Of a stretch of 64,000 nucleotides of DNA, positions 18,623 to 28,173 are shown piece after piece. Below the pieces are notes generated by a model, which did not search any database, was not told the origin of the DNA, and saw only the letters and a list, made by a program, of their open reading frames with translations. The stretch lies in contig LOES01000027.1 of the NCBI GenBank assembly GCA_001515955.1, positions 1 to 64,000 on the forward strand, in the 5' to 3' direction. Both the position numbers and the translations under genes were made by a program. The DNA comes from Clostridia bacterium BRH_c25 (lineage in GTDB: Bacteria; Bacillota_A; Clostridia; Lutisporales; Lutisporaceae). Numbering within the stretch: position 1 is the stretch's first letter; each line of letters starts with the position of its first letter.

Positions 18623-19600
18623 ATGAAAAAGCTAATTGCAGCTTTTGTTTTAGTATTTTTTACTATAATAAGCTTATCAGGCTGCAGCGGTAAGAGTGCT
18701 GATATTTTAGAGGACGGAGCAGGTATTCCTGCCACAGGCCATGGAAATACTCCCGGCAATATATCAAATGGAGGGGTTGTAGCATATAGGGGGGACTGGG
18801 TGTATTATTGCAATGGCAGTGATGATGTGAGCATATATAAGGTGAAGCTAAACGGATCGGATAAAACCAAATTGAACAGCGACAGATCAATGTTTATAAA
18901 TGTGCAGGGGGACTGGGTATATTACAGCAATATAGAAGAAAGTGAAAACAGCAGAATATATAAAATTAAAACTGACGGCACAGAGCGTACAAAGCTGACA
19001 AATGATTCTGCTTCCTTTATAAATGTCGTGGATAATTGGATATACTATAGCAATGCATCTGATGACAGGCGCATATACAAGATGAAAATCGACGGTACCG
19101 AAAAGACACGCATTGCCGACAGCTTTTCTTCATATCTGAATGTGCAGGAGGATTGGGTATACTACAGCAACGGGGATGACAAAAAACGGATTTACAAAGC
19201 CAGTACTGACGGCACAAAAAATGGGGCAATATCTGAGGACTCTGCGGCATATATAAATGTGGACGGGGACTGGATATACTACAGCAATGGCTCTGACGGA
19301 AACAAGCTATATAAAATAAAGACTGACGGAACCGGGAAGACAGAGCTTACAAAGGAAGAAGCTCTCTACATAAATGTATCGGGAGATTGGATTTATTACA
19401 GCAATGGATACAACGGCAACAGGATATTCAGAATGAAAAAGGATGGCACGGATAAGGGTATATTGAATTATGAAAGCTCCAGATTCATAAATATTGCCGA
19501 CGGCTGGTTGTACTTCATAGTTGATTCAACCCCCAACAGGCTGTATAAGATGAAAAATGACGGTACAAAGATTCAAATGGTGGAAAAGATAGAAAGGTAG
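18623..19600 (+). CDS. lipoprotein with DUF5050-type beta-propeller repeats
   Basis: 325 residues. A lipoprotein signal (MKKLIAAFVLVFFTII then LSGC) places the protein on the outer face of the membrane. The start at 18623 is chosen from GAGGAG upstream, over an earlier in-frame ATG at 18575. The mature part is seven copies of a roughly 40-residue unit, NVxGDWIYYSNxSDxxRIYKIKTDGTxKTKL, as in DUF5050 proteins predicted to fold as a propeller. The ligand is unknown. A terminator overlaps the stop codon. The neighbour on the other strand is another putative surface or calcium protein. Confidence 0.85.
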   Translation: MKKLIAAFVLVFFTIISLSGCSGKSADILEDGAGIPATGHGNTPGNISNGGVVAYRGDWVYYCNGSDDVSIYKVKLNGSDKTKLNSDRSMFINVQGDWVYYSNIEESENSRIYKIKTDGTERTKLTNDSASFINVVDNWIYYSNASDDRRIYKMKIDGTEKTRIADSFSSYLNVQEDWVYYSNGDDKKRIYKASTDGTKNGAISEDSAAYINVDGDWIYYSNGSDGNKLYKIKTDGTGKTELTKEEALYINVSGDWIYYSNGYNGNRIFRMKKDGTDKGILNYESSRFINIADGWLYFIVDSTPNRLYKMKNDGTKIQMVEKIER

Positions 19601-19618
19601 GCATTGCCTACCTTTTAT
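19593..19618. terminator. terminator between convergent genes
   Basis: AAAGGTAGGC (19593-19602) pairs with GCCTACCTTT (19606-19615). The stop codon of the lipoprotein gene lies in the left arm. Confidence 0.85.
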
Positions 19619-19622
19619 ACTA

Positions 19623-20660
19623 TTATACTACCAAATCCACATGCTGTATGGTTCCTGCACTTCCATTTTCATTAAGGAAAATGCCGGTTCTTTGTATAAC
19701 ACCATTTTCTTTATTGCCTTCTCCTCTCAGGCTGAAGGAAGTTCCAGCGCTGCCAAGACATATTGCGCCTATACCCTTCTGTCCAAGAGCAAAAAGTATG
19801 TCATTCCCATATTCATCCTGGGACCATATTCTCAGCTTGTCAAATACTGCATCATTCTCATCTATCCATCCGTTGTTGTCAGAATCATAAAGGGATAAAT
19901 CTGTGAAGCCATTGCCGCTCTGAGGGCCGAATAGCTCACTTCCGTCTTTGATTTTTCCATCATTGTTTAGGTCAAGGGACAGGAAACCGGAACCTGCACA
20001 CAATCTGGATATTTGGTCAGGAATTCCGTCACAATCGATATCAAAGCTGAACTTGCTGTCCGTAAGCATAGCAGATGGCGCATTGAAGTTAATAACAAGA
20101 GGGTCTATTCTTACCGCGTCCCCTGCTCTAATGTGTATTTCTTCACTGAACATGAATTCTCTGCTCATGCTCAATTGAAGGTCTACTCTGATTTCCTTTC
20201 CATCAGTGGTTCTTACTGTACCCATTGACTTAAAGGACATTTTCTGGCTCTCGTAATGAGTGGTTTTGCTGTCATAGACCAAGCCCCAACCTGCTTTGGG
20301 AAGCGGGCTGCCATGGCCTTCCTGCCTACTCTCTTTAAACTTGATTCTTTTTGGCAGCACAAATTTGAATTTCTTTCCCAGAAGATGCTCCAGGAGAGCC
20401 TCAAGAACCAGAACCTTCTGTTTGTCCTTTTCACTGAGTACATCCTCCACATCATCCTCCAGGCAATTGATTGTACTGCTGCCAAGATATTTCTGCAGCT
20501 CCCGCCCCTTTTCGGATATATCCATAGTCACTCCGGGGGGGCCCTTCGCTCCCGAGGCAGGATTGTCACCTACCCAGAATTGCAGGCTTTCCTCCTTTTG
20601 GCTCAGCTCCAACATGAAATTTTGACCCTGAAAAGAAATGCTTGAGCTTTCGATTTTCAT
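19623..20660 (-). CDS. EF-hand-like calcium-binding protein
   Basis: 345 residues from an ATG preceded by TGGAGGTGG. A longer frame to 20699 lacks a ribosome site. The first 180 residues are not recognised. From about 200 on there are three Asp-rich loops, DIDCDGIPD, DLNNDGKIKDGSELFG and DSDNNGWIDENDAVF, typical of calcium loops in dockerin-like and hemolysin-related repeats. ELFGPQSGNGF, then LRIWSQDEYGND, is a recurrent clostridial and cyanobacterial context of unknown function. No signal peptide is seen, so the location is uncertain. It forms a convergent pair with the propeller lipoprotein, and both lie between 206-bp direct repeats. Confidence 0.75.
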   Translation of the reverse strand: MKIESSSISFQGQNFMLELSQKEESLQFWVGDNPASGAKGPPGVTMDISEKGRELQKYLGSSTINCLEDDVEDVLSEKDKQKVLVLEALLEHLLGKKFKFVLPKRIKFKESRQEGHGSPLPKAGWGLVYDSKTTHYESQKMSFKSMGTVRTTDGKEIRVDLQLSMSREFMFSEEIHIRAGDAVRIDPLVINFNAPSAMLTDSKFSFDIDCDGIPDQISRLCAGSGFLSLDLNNDGKIKDGSELFGPQSGNGFTDLSLYDSDNNGWIDENDAVFDKLRIWSQDEYGNDILFALGQKGIGAICLGSAGTSFSLRGEGNKENGVIQRTGIFLNENGSAGTIQHVDLVV

Positions 20661-20855
20661 ATTTCCACCTCCATGTGTTAATTTCAGCCAAAACGGCAAT
20701 CCTTTTCTGCTTTGGCATAGGTTTTATATAACTTATCGGAAAAATACAGACTAAACTTAAAGGAAATATTTCATAGGGATATTGGTTATGATATATTATA
20801 ATTGTATCGATACAAAAGAAGAAAAATGCGCCAATATGGGCGCAGGTTACGGGGG

Positions 20856-21062
20856 GGACGGGTAACACGGATTTCCTTCGGAAAAACACTGAAATCCACG
20901 GAACACACGGTTGGGAAAATAATATAAAAGAATGAATCGATATTTGATAATACAGAGAGTATCGATACTCACTAAAACAGCGATATAGAAATAATAAAAA
21001 ATAACCGTGTAATTCCGCAGGAATTCCGTGTAACGTCCGTGTATCCCGTGTTACCCGTTCTC
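20856..21062 (+). repeat. 206-bp MITE-like repeat, copy 2
   Basis: GACGGGTAACACGG (20857-20870) and CCGTGTTACCCGTTC (21046-21060) form the terminal inverted repeat with one base lost on the left. The interior aligns with copy 1 along its whole length in the same orientation. Nothing else is visible in the 20661-21108 gap apart from AT-rich sequence. Confidence 0.9.
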
Positions 21063-21108
21063 CTGAACCTATAATGGCGCAACATTGAAATGTATTGGAG
21101 GTATTACT

Positions 21109-22557
21109 ATGAGTAATGTTATTTTTCCGGGAGATATTGATATTGTCATAGATAAGAATAGTGAAATGCCACTTTATATACAGCTGTACGAGCAGCTTAA
21201 AAAATACATTGCTAAGGGCGTACTGGCCGAGGACTGCAAGCTTCCGACGATCAGAAGCTTTGCGGAGTATTTGGGAGTAAACAGCATAACCATAGTGAAT
21301 GCTTATAAGTTGCTGGAGGATAGCAAGCTGGTTTATAAGAAGGTTGGCAGCGGCACCTTCGCAATGCCTCTTAAGGACGACATAAATTTAGAAAGCGATG
21401 CAGTTATGGTAAGCGATGAAATAGAATTTGATATAGAAAAGGGAGTATGTGATGATACTATAAACCTTTCTACGGCTTCTCCAGACCCAAAGCTTTTTCC
21501 GGTGAGAGACTTCAGGAGGGTGCTTAACGAGGTATTGGAGCGGGATGGGGGAAAGGCTTTCATGTACCATGAAAGCATGGGTTACAAGCCTCTCAGGGAA
21601 TCAATAGCTAAATACCTGCCGGCTTATGGAATAGAGGCATCATCGGAGGATATTCATATCATATCAGGTGCCCAGCAGGGCATAGATATTATCTCAAGGG
21701 TGTTACTCACCAACGGAGATTATGTTTTTGTAGAAAGTCCTACCTATAACGGGGCGGTGGCAGTATTCAAGTCAAGGGGAGCAAAGCTTGTGGAAATACC
21801 GCTGTTGTCAGACGGACCGGATATGAAAGAGCTGGAAAAACGGTTGAAGCTTATTAAACCTAAATTCATCTATGTTATGCCGAATTTTCAGAACCCTACC
21901 GGCTGCACCTATTCCGAAAGAAAACGAAAATACCTTATGCTGCTTTGCAGAAGGTATGATGTTATGATAGTCGAAGATGATTATATGAGTGACCTGAGCT
22001 ATATTGATGAGGGAGCAAGACCCTTGAAGGGGCTTGATAATAATGACAGGGTAGTATATATCAAGAGCTTTTCCAAGATATTCATGCCGGGGCTTAGGGT
22101 CGGGTACCTGATAATACCGGGTTCCATTAAGGAAAAGGTTATGAGTATGAAGCATATAACCGACATATCTACATCCGGGCTGATGCAAAGGGTTCTTGAT
22201 TTATATCTGAGAAGCGGTATATGGAATAGACATCTGGAATATATGAAGAGGGAATACAGTGTGAGGTACTATGAAGCAGTAAGAGCGGTAAAAAAGTATC
22301 TCAGGGGGGCGAGCTTTACCCAGCCATACGGTGGGCTGAACCTATGGATAAAGCTGCCGGAGGGGGTCAGTTCAGGAGAGCTTTTTGACAGGTGTAAAGA
22401 GAGGAAGGTGCTTATTACTCCCGGAACAGTATTTATAAAAGGCACCGAGGGGGAGGGGCATATCAGGATAAGCTTTGCCGGTGCAGGCCTTGAGCAGATA
22501 ACAGAGGGAATAGCGATAATAGGCCAGGTGACGGAGGAGATAAAGCACAGGCACTAA
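21109..22557 (+). CDS. MocR-type GntR regulator with aminotransferase domain
   Basis: 482 residues. The N-terminal GntR winged helix (about 20-80: IYIQLYEQLKKYI, LPTIRSFAEYLGVNSITIVNAYKLLE) is followed by a fold-type I aminotransferase-like domain. This has MPNFQNPTGCTYS, VEDDYMSDL and the PLP lysine in IKSFSKIFMPGLRVGY. Such proteins sense PLP or an amino compound and control a neighbouring metabolic gene, or act as true aminotransferases. No obvious target gene is adjacent. The start is ATG 21109 after TGGAGGT. The last 4 bases overlap the convergent HD-GYP gene. Confidence 0.88.
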   Translation: MSNVIFPGDIDIVIDKNSEMPLYIQLYEQLKKYIAKGVLAEDCKLPTIRSFAEYLGVNSITIVNAYKLLEDSKLVYKKVGSGTFAMPLKDDINLESDAVMVSDEIEFDIEKGVCDDTINLSTASPDPKLFPVRDFRRVLNEVLERDGGKAFMYHESMGYKPLRESIAKYLPAYGIEASSEDIHIISGAQQGIDIISRVLLTNGDYVFVESPTYNGAVAVFKSRGAKLVEIPLLSDGPDMKELEKRLKLIKPKFIYVMPNFQNPTGCTYSERKRKYLMLLCRRYDVMIVEDDYMSDLSYIDEGARPLKGLDNNDRVVYIKSFSKIFMPGLRVGYLIIPGSIKEKVMSMKHITDISTSGLMQRVLDLYLRSGIWNRHLEYMKREYSVRYYEAVRAVKKYLRGASFTQPYGGLNLWIKLPEGVSSGELFDRCKERKVLITPGTVFIKGTEGEGHIRISFAGAGLEQITEGIAIIGQVTEEIKHRH

Positions 22558-23810
22558 ATTATTTCTGTTAAAGCTTTTACCACACCGGCATCAATATTCC
22601 CAACCTCAACCATGGAATCTATGATTCCCAGGGCTTTTTCTTTTGGCATACCGTCTCTGTATGGCCTGGCTTCGGTCAGTGCCTGATATATATCACATAC
22701 AGCCAGGATTCTCGATTCCTGGCAAAGCTTCTCTGCGCCTATACCCTCAGGATAGCCGGAGCCTCTTAGGGTCTCATGGTGGTTGGCAGCCCAATGGGCT
22801 ATATCAGTCATACCACTGATATTACCCAATATAAGTTTTGTATAGTAGGTATGGGATTTTATTATGGTATACTCTTCCGAACTAAGCTTTTCAGGCTTAT
22901 CCAGTATATGGTTGGGTATGGAAAGCTTCCCTATATCGTGCAGCAGAGCAGCTATTTTCATTTTTATTGTAATATCCTCATTAAAACCGTAATACCTTGA
23001 AAACAAAGAAGCGTAGCGGGTTAATCCTATGGAATGCTCATGGGTATAGGCACTTTTCTTGTCTATTATAGCTGCGAAGACAACAGCGATGTTTTCAATA
23101 ATGCTAAGAGACATCGGCTCTTGAATAGGAGGATGCATGCGTGTAAGAATATCCGGGTTGGTGTTGATATTTTCCATATCCAGCCAAAACCTCTCGGGCT
23201 TGCATGCTTCCATAAAGGCATCCACAATATGCTGACTGAACAATCTTCCCTGCCCCGACCTGATCCAGGCGATAATATAATCTCTCTGCACCCAATATGG
23301 CTTTTCGCTGCTGTAAATAAGCTCGAACATGTCCGCAATATGTATTATCTGCGATTCCTCAGGTATGTCACTTCCGGCAAGTCCATTAGGCCCTGAGCCA
23401 TCCCAATTTTCATGGTGGAATCTTATAAACCTTGAAATACTGCTGCCTATAGGAAGCTTCTCTATTAAAGAGGAACCGAATTCCGAGTGCTGATATATGA
23501 AGCTGCTGTCTTGATGGGACTCGGTAAATGCCTCTACTGCTCCTATATCATGGGAGCAGGCTGCGATATATAAATTCTTAAGACGGATATCATCATAATG
23601 GAGTTTCTTTGCAATATAAATGGACACCAGTGCAGTTTTCTTTGAGTGATTTGCGAAATTATGACTGTGCACATTGAAACCTGGTACTGATACATCGAAG
23701 CTCACTTTTTTGTTTTTATCCCGTAGGGCGCATGCTTCAGCTAAATCCAAGGACAAAGAAATTGAATTTATGAAGCTGGTGAAATCAATATATGTATTAG
23801 CTGTATTCAA
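22554..23810 (-). CDS. HD-GYP domain protein with two HD modules
   Basis: 418 residues. An N-terminal degenerate HD module (HNFANHSKKTALVS, then CSHDIGAVEAF) precedes a canonical HD-GYP module with LLHDIGKLSIP and HHETLRGSGYP. The family hydrolyses cyclic di-GMP or other cyclic dinucleotides. The layout with a leading HD copy and no receiver domain is common in Clostridia. The start is probably TTG 23810, with GGAG rather far upstream, so the exact start is uncertain. The nearest c-di-GMP partner is not in the window. Confidence 0.85.
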   Translation of the reverse strand: MNTANTYIDFTSFINSISLSLDLAEACALRDKNKKVSFDVSVPGFNVHSHNFANHSKKTALVSIYIAKKLHYDDIRLKNLYIAACSHDIGAVEAFTESHQDSSFIYQHSEFGSSLIEKLPIGSSISRFIRFHHENWDGSGPNGLAGSDIPEESQIIHIADMFELIYSSEKPYWVQRDYIIAWIRSGQGRLFSQHIVDAFMEACKPERFWLDMENINTNPDILTRMHPPIQEPMSLSIIENIAVVFAAIIDKKSAYTHEHSIGLTRYASLFSRYYGFNEDITIKMKIAALLHDIGKLSIPNHILDKPEKLSSEEYTIIKSHTYYTKLILGNISGMTDIAHWAANHHETLRGSGYPEGIGAEKLCQESRILAVCDIYQALTEARPYRDGMPKEKALGIIDSMVEVGNIDAGVVKALTEII

Positions 23811-23985
23811 ATGCTGATCAACTCCTTATTATATGTCGAAATTTGGTATATTATATAAATTATTATATAATATTTTGAATTGAAAAGCATGTAAAGATTA
23901 TAAAATGCACAGAAGGAATAAGAATCTGTATTGTTGGAGAAATTTATGTTGTGATATATATACTTCGCAAATATGGAGGTAATGA

Positions 23986-24972
23986 ATGAAGGAGTTTTAT
24001 ATAGGAATAGATGTAGGCTCGGTCAGTACCAATGTAGTTGCAATGGACAACAGCTTTAAGGTGCTGTCAAAGCAATACATCAGAACGAACGGACAGCCTG
24101 TTGAATCGGTGAAGCAAGGCTTGAGATGTCTCAGAGATGAATTCAGAGATGAAGCAAAGGTGCTGGGGATAGGTGCTACAGGAAGTGGCAGACAGCTTAC
24201 AGGGATAATGGTAGGTGCTGACGTAGTAAAAAATGAAATAACTGCTCATGCAACTGCAACAATTACATATTTTCCGGAAGCCAGAACCATATTTGAAATA
24301 GGCGGGCAGGACTCAAAGATTATAATGCTTAAAAACGGCATGGTAATTGATTTTGCAATGAATACTGTGTGTGCAGCGGGTACGGGCTCATTTCTGGAGC
24401 ATCAGGCTGAAAGACTGAAGGTCAGAATAGAGGATTTTGGAGATCTTGCGTTAGTAGCTGAGAAAAGTGTACGCATTGCGGGAAGATGCACTGTTTTTGC
24501 AGAATCTGATATGATTGCAAAGCAGCAGTACGGCTTTTCAAAAGCTGAAATAATAAATGGCTTGTGTGAAGCACTTGTAAGAAATTATATAAACAATCTC
24601 GGAAGAGGCAAAAAACTTGAACCTCCTTTTGTATTCCAAGGAGGTGTGGCTGCCAACAAAGGTATAAAGGCGGCCTTCGAGAGAGAGGTAGGTCATGAAG
24701 TCGTTATCCTTGAGCATTACAATGTAATGGGAGCAATAGGAGCTGCAATACTTGCCAGGGAACACGTTCTAAGCACTGGTACACCAACAGGCTTCAGAGG
24801 CTTTGAGGCCAGCGATTTTGATTTTATACCTGCCAGCTTTGAATGCAGCGGCTGTGACAACTGCTGCGAGGTAATCAAGGTGGAGCTGAACAAGAAGATT
24901 GTGGCAATGTGGGGTGACCGATGCGGCAAATGGACCAATTCTGTAGCCAGTTTGACCTCTGCGCCGCAGTAA
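23986..24972 (+). CDS. 2-hydroxyacyl-CoA dehydratase activase-type ATPase (HgdC/BadF family)
   Basis: 328 residues. The ASKHA ATPase fold is marked by GIDVGSVSTNVV, IGATGSGR, EIGGQDSK and FQGGVAANKG. Two cysteines that hold the bridging [4Fe-4S] cluster in activases are visible, NTVCAAGTGSF and AGRCTVFAESD. An extra C-terminal tail has CSGCDNCCEV. The protein would pump an electron at low potential into a dehydratase-type partner. The two D-like proteins at 41682-43731 are candidate partners. RBS TGGAGGT. Confidence 0.85.
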   Translation: MKEFYIGIDVGSVSTNVVAMDNSFKVLSKQYIRTNGQPVESVKQGLRCLRDEFRDEAKVLGIGATGSGRQLTGIMVGADVVKNEITAHATATITYFPEARTIFEIGGQDSKIIMLKNGMVIDFAMNTVCAAGTGSFLEHQAERLKVRIEDFGDLALVAEKSVRIAGRCTVFAESDMIAKQQYGFSKAEIINGLCEALVRNYINNLGRGKKLEPPFVFQGGVAANKGIKAAFEREVGHEVVILEHYNVMGAIGAAILAREHVLSTGTPTGFRGFEASDFDFIPASFECSGCDNCCEVIKVELNKKIVAMWGDRCGKWTNSVASLTSAPQ

Positions 24973-24977
24973 AAAAA

Positions 24978-25005
24978 GAGAGCGGCATAATAAGCCGCTT
25001 TTTTT
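24978..25005 (+). terminator. rho-independent terminator of the activase gene
   Basis: AGCGGC (24981-24986) pairs with GCCGCT (24994-24999), followed by T7. Confidence 0.9.
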
Positions 25006-25075
25006 CGAAAAGGTTGCATATATTCATCCCTTCCGTAATAACTTTATATAAAGAAATATAAAGGGCTGCATCCAA

Positions 25076-25534
25076 TTGTCTAAGATGGGAGGGATTTTTA
25101 TAAAACCGAGAATTATTATAGTAACAAAGAAAAGTCTCATGATTTATACTGCATTATTGCTGATCCTGGTTATTGGCTTGGTCTTATTGTTTACGTTAAG
25201 AAGTAATGAGGTAGGACTTGCTACCTCAGGCTATACATATCTAAGATATAATGATGGAGTATATGTAGGTGTCGAAAAGACAGAGTCCGGGAGCGTGAAG
25301 GCAGAGGTAACCATAAAGAACTCAAGGATAAAGGACATCAAGCTTATCGAAATGCCTTCCGAATACATAAGCAATAACGCCAACATCAACGATGAAATAT
25401 CCGATATAATCTATACAACAATAAAGTCACAGGATGTAGCAACGGCAAATGATATGGGGAATACCTCCTATGTACTGAGCAAGGTGATAAAGGCTGTAAG
25501 AAACGCACTGAACGAATCTTTGATAAGGCAGTGA
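25076..25534 (+). CDS. membrane-anchored FMN-binding-like domain protein
   Basis: 152 residues with one transmembrane segment (about 22-41) and an extracytoplasmic domain. YNDGVYVGVEKTESGSVKAE and VTIKNSRIKDIKLIEMPSE match the first half of FMN_bind domains. The S-G-A-T motif that carries covalent FMN in RnfG/NqrC is not present; the matching place reads ANDMGNTSYVLSKVI. Flavin attachment is therefore doubtful. The start is TTG 25076, 9 bases after AAAGGG. An alternative start just after GGAGGG at 25087 would need a rare codon. Confidence 0.6.
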   Translation: MSKMGGIFIKPRIIIVTKKSLMIYTALLLILVIGLVLLFTLRSNEVGLATSGYTYLRYNDGVYVGVEKTESGSVKAEVTIKNSRIKDIKLIEMPSEYISNNANINDEISDIIYTTIKSQDVATANDMGNTSYVLSKVIKAVRNALNESLIRQ

Positions 25535-25540
25535 AATAAA

Positions 25541-25575
25541 AATCTCAATGGTATTTATACCATTGAGATTAATTT
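25541..25575. terminator. bidirectional terminator
   Basis: AATCTCAATGGTAT (25541-25554) and ATACCATTGAGATT (25557-25570) form a 14-bp perfect stem between two convergent genes. Confidence 0.9.
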
Positions 25576-25596
25576 ATTCACTCACTAGAAATCAAT

Positions 25597-26013
25597 TTAC
25601 TGGTTTTGTCTGCAGCCGGGACAATAGCCGAAGAAATAAAGCTGCTGGCTGATCAGCTGGTAACCTGTCTTGCCTTCAACCTGATCCAAAAGGTCAAAAA
25701 GCACATCGTTATCTACATCTTCAACCTTCCCACAAGCTATGCAGGTAATATGGGGGTGCTGATTGACATTTGCATCATATCTGAATTTGTCTTCTCCAAC
25801 ATTGAGCTCTTGCACCAACCCCAGTTCCTTGAATACCTCAAGAGATTTATATACTGTTGCCAGGCTCATTGTAGGATAAGAGGGCTGCAGTTTAGTGTAT
25901 AGCATATCCACACTGGGATGCTCTTTCGTATTTTTCAATATGTCGTAAACGGCTATACGCTGGGGAGTCACTTTATAGCCCTTTTCCTTAAGATATTTAA
26001 TTAAATCAACCAT
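25597..26013 (-). CDS. perR: Fur-family regulator, PerR-like
   Basis: 138 residues. The winged helix (VTPQRIAVYDIL, SLATVYKSLEVF) is followed by a metal-binding dimerisation domain. Ligands typical of PerR are present: FRYDANVNQHPHITC with the regulatory His and Asp, plus zinc-binding CIAC and CPGC. The Asp after FRY favours PerR over Fur, so peroxide sensing is the likely role. A TTATTATAAT stretch just upstream of the RBS could be half of a Per box for autoregulation. RBS GGAGGA. Confidence 0.85.
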   Translation of the reverse strand: MVDLIKYLKEKGYKVTPQRIAVYDILKNTKEHPSVDMLYTKLQPSYPTMSLATVYKSLEVFKELGLVQELNVGEDKFRYDANVNQHPHITCIACGKVEDVDNDVLFDLLDQVEGKTGYQLISQQLYFFGYCPGCRQNQ

Positions 26014-26255
26014 AATTATTCCTCCAGCGAAATTATTATAATCAGTAAGAAATAACAGATTACATTTTCAAATTTATTTAACCTTCTATATAAAAAGAGC
26101 ATAATGTATAAATTTTCATTTGTCAATATATATTAGGTATAAACTGGAAATGTTGATAAATTATTCACGAATATCACGGTTATATAATAATTAATATTAA
26201 CAAATATATTATATAATTTAATTATACCACTGATTAACAAAATGTAAATACAATA

Positions 26256-26474
26256 GTGAAATTTTTTTTAATTCGAGAAAGTTCTCATGCATATGATGTA
26301 TGGCAGTATATGGTTAGAAAGGGATATTACCCTCTGGAACAAGCGGATCAGCAAATGATCAGAAAGATTGGTGGTATGTATCAGGTTGCTCCGGAAGATA
26401 AAGCACGTGTAAATCAATTAGCAAAGCAGTATCAAGCTTCAGTTGATGGTAATAGTCGGAACATGTATCGGTAA
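26256..26474 (+). pseudogene. CotF-like spore coat protein fragment
   Basis: 72 codons. AYDVWQYMVRKGYYPLEQAD followed by QQMIRKIGGMYQ matches the C-terminal end of coat F proteins. The rest of the four-helix domain is missing, the GTG start has no ribosome site, and the DNA upstream is AT-rich with no in-frame continuation. It is read as a truncated relic, though a short expressed coat peptide cannot be excluded. Confidence 0.55.
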
Positions 26475-26513
26475 AAGAACAAGGAAAGAACAAACCGTCC
26501 CCTTGTTGCGTAA

Positions 26514-26545
26514 AAACAAAGCCCTCCGGGTTCCGGAGGGCTTGA
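26514..26545 (-). terminator. terminator of the LysM protein gene
   Basis: GCCCTCCGG (26521-26529) pairs with CCGGAGGGC (26533-26541). On the minus strand the stem is followed by TTTGTTTTT. Confidence 0.9.
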
Positions 26546-26555
26546 AATTCTTGCG

Positions 26556-27818
26556 TTATAATCCTGCTGCCTTCTTGACTGCACTCTGGTGGCTCGCATC
26601 CAGTCTGCTGCCGCTGTGGGTTCTGCTGTTTTTGAAGTGTATGCAGAAGTGGCCTTTGAAGTTGTTGTTGGTTATGGACTGACCCCCATGGGGCATTCCG
26701 TTCATGGAAGCAGCTATATTTCGCTCAACACCCTTACCATCCGTTACAGTGACAATTATGGCTCTTCTGTTCCAGCTCCAGCTTCCATAGAGGCTTTTCA
26801 TGACTTTTGTATCTTCTGCGGTCAAGGGTTCGGAGTCAGCATGGTTTCTGCCGTATAGCCTCTTTACTTTAAAGGTTTTGCCTGTTTCTATATCAGTTAC
26901 AGTGGCTATGTCGCCCTTTCCGTAAATATATTGTACTTCCTTGAACCAATCAAGGTATTCGCCATTTTTACCTGAGGAGGTATCGGAATCCCCCTCGGAG
27001 TCTTCATCGATAACTACATCGCTTTCCTCAGGGATTTTTATTTCCTGGCCTATCTGAAGAGCTGCATCATCATTGAAGCTGTTTTCACTTAGTATAGCTT
27101 CTGCAGTAACGCCAAAATCTTCAGCTATGGATTCAAAAGTGTCCCCATCCTTTACAACATATACATTCTGATTGTGTTCATATATATTGCCAAGCTCCGA
27201 GCTGTCCTGTACCGGGACTTCCGGCTCTGCCTCTGCATCGGCCTTGCTGCTTTCAGCAGGAGTTTCCTCCTTAGGCTTGGTCTCGGCCGGAGCGGGAGCA
27301 GGCTTCACCACTTTAACCACGTTAGGTATTATAATCTCTTTACCTATATCAAGGATGCTGTCTTCATTAAGCTTGTTATACTCAAGGATGGATTTGACAG
27401 ACACATTATAATCAGAGGCTATATCCCATATGGTATCGCCTTTTTTTATTTTATACCGGACATTGACCTTGGTTGTATCCTTTCTTGCAGAAGAGGAACG
27501 GCTGGGAATTTTGATGTTCTTTCCGGCCAGTTCATTAATTTTGCTTATTGTTTTGGGGCCCAATACTCCGTCGGCGCCCAATTTGTATTTCTCCTGGAAT
27601 TTCAATACGGAGGCTTCAGTGACTACTCCAAAATAGCCTGTACAAACCTCATCAAAAAAGCCCAGTTTTTTGAGAGCCGCCTGAACTTCTGCTACTTCCG
27701 GAGATTTATCCCCCTTTTTAAGTACTGCTGTATCGGCATATGTAGGAATAGCCATTATGAAAAATACTACTAAAGAAAGTATAGCAAGCGCTGTTCTCCT
27801 GCAAGTATTGATTTCCAT
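26556..27818 (-). CDS. secreted protein with peptidoglycan-binding and LysM domains
   Basis: 420 residues. Signal peptide (about 8-29), PG_binding_1 domain (about 36-95), LysM 1 (about 121-166: YKIKKGDTIWDIASDYNVS), a Pro/Ala/Glu-rich linker, LysM 2 (about 220-264: YVVKDGDTFESIAEDFGVT). A C-terminal domain of about 130 residues contains GHFCIHFKNSRTHSGSRLD, then HQSAVKKAAG. This last domain recurs in clostridial LysM proteins and keeps conserved His and Cys, so it may be a cell-wall enzyme. A role in spore cortex or wall is inferred. RBS GAGGAGA. Confidence 0.85.
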   Translation of the reverse strand: MEINTCRRTALAILSLVVFFIMAIPTYADTAVLKKGDKSPEVAEVQAALKKLGFFDEVCTGYFGVVTEASVLKFQEKYKLGADGVLGPKTISKINELAGKNIKIPSRSSSARKDTTKVNVRYKIKKGDTIWDIASDYNVSVKSILEYNKLNEDSILDIGKEIIIPNVVKVVKPAPAPAETKPKEETPAESSKADAEAEPEVPVQDSSELGNIYEHNQNVYVVKDGDTFESIAEDFGVTAEAILSENSFNDDAALQIGQEIKIPEESDVVIDEDSEGDSDTSSGKNGEYLDWFKEVQYIYGKGDIATVTDIETGKTFKVKRLYGRNHADSEPLTAEDTKVMKSLYGSWSWNRRAIIVTVTDGKGVERNIAASMNGMPHGGQSITNNNFKGHFCIHFKNSRTHSGSRLDASHQSAVKKAAGL

Positions 27819-28107
27819 TGGATATCTCCTCTCATACGGCTTACGGGGTTAGTTGACGGATTAGGGTTGAGAGTAACCCTAAGCATGCAAATAATATGGC
27901 ATACTATTCACCCCAGGGTATATCCCCCACTTCCATAATGGAATTCAGCCTGTCTTATTGACTCCATTATACTACGGTATTATATTTAAGTGAAGTTATA
28001 ATTTTCTATCTTCAGAATAATTGGTATATGCAGGAAATACATAACATTAGTCGAATTAATTAATAATAATAGGGGTTTCGGGGTTTCGGATTGCATGCGT
28101 TCCGTCG

Positions 28108-28131
28108 TAGGGGCGCCCATTGGGCGTCCGT
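28108..28131. repeat. GC-rich palindrome of a REP-like type
   Basis: GGGCGCCCA (28111-28119) and TGGGCGTCC (28121-28129) pair with one G-T. The GTAGGGGCG opening resembles palindromes scattered through many Firmicute genomes. The 27819-28173 gap otherwise has only AT-rich sequence and a short duplicated GGGGTTTC. Confidence 0.5.
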
Positions 28132-28173
28132 AGCAGCGAACAGTGTGCTCACCGTTCATGAGAGGATGATAAT

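Noticed and set aside
18770..19590. Regularly spaced similar DNA words suggesting a CRISPR or tandem repeat array
   Set aside because: The roughly 120-bp periodicity is the seven coding repeats of a beta-propeller lipoprotein. The spacers are not unique in the CRISPR sense.
26023..26040. Per/Fur box upstream of the perR-like gene
   Set aside because: Only one TTATAAT-like half is convincing; the second half is not symmetrical enough to list as an operator.
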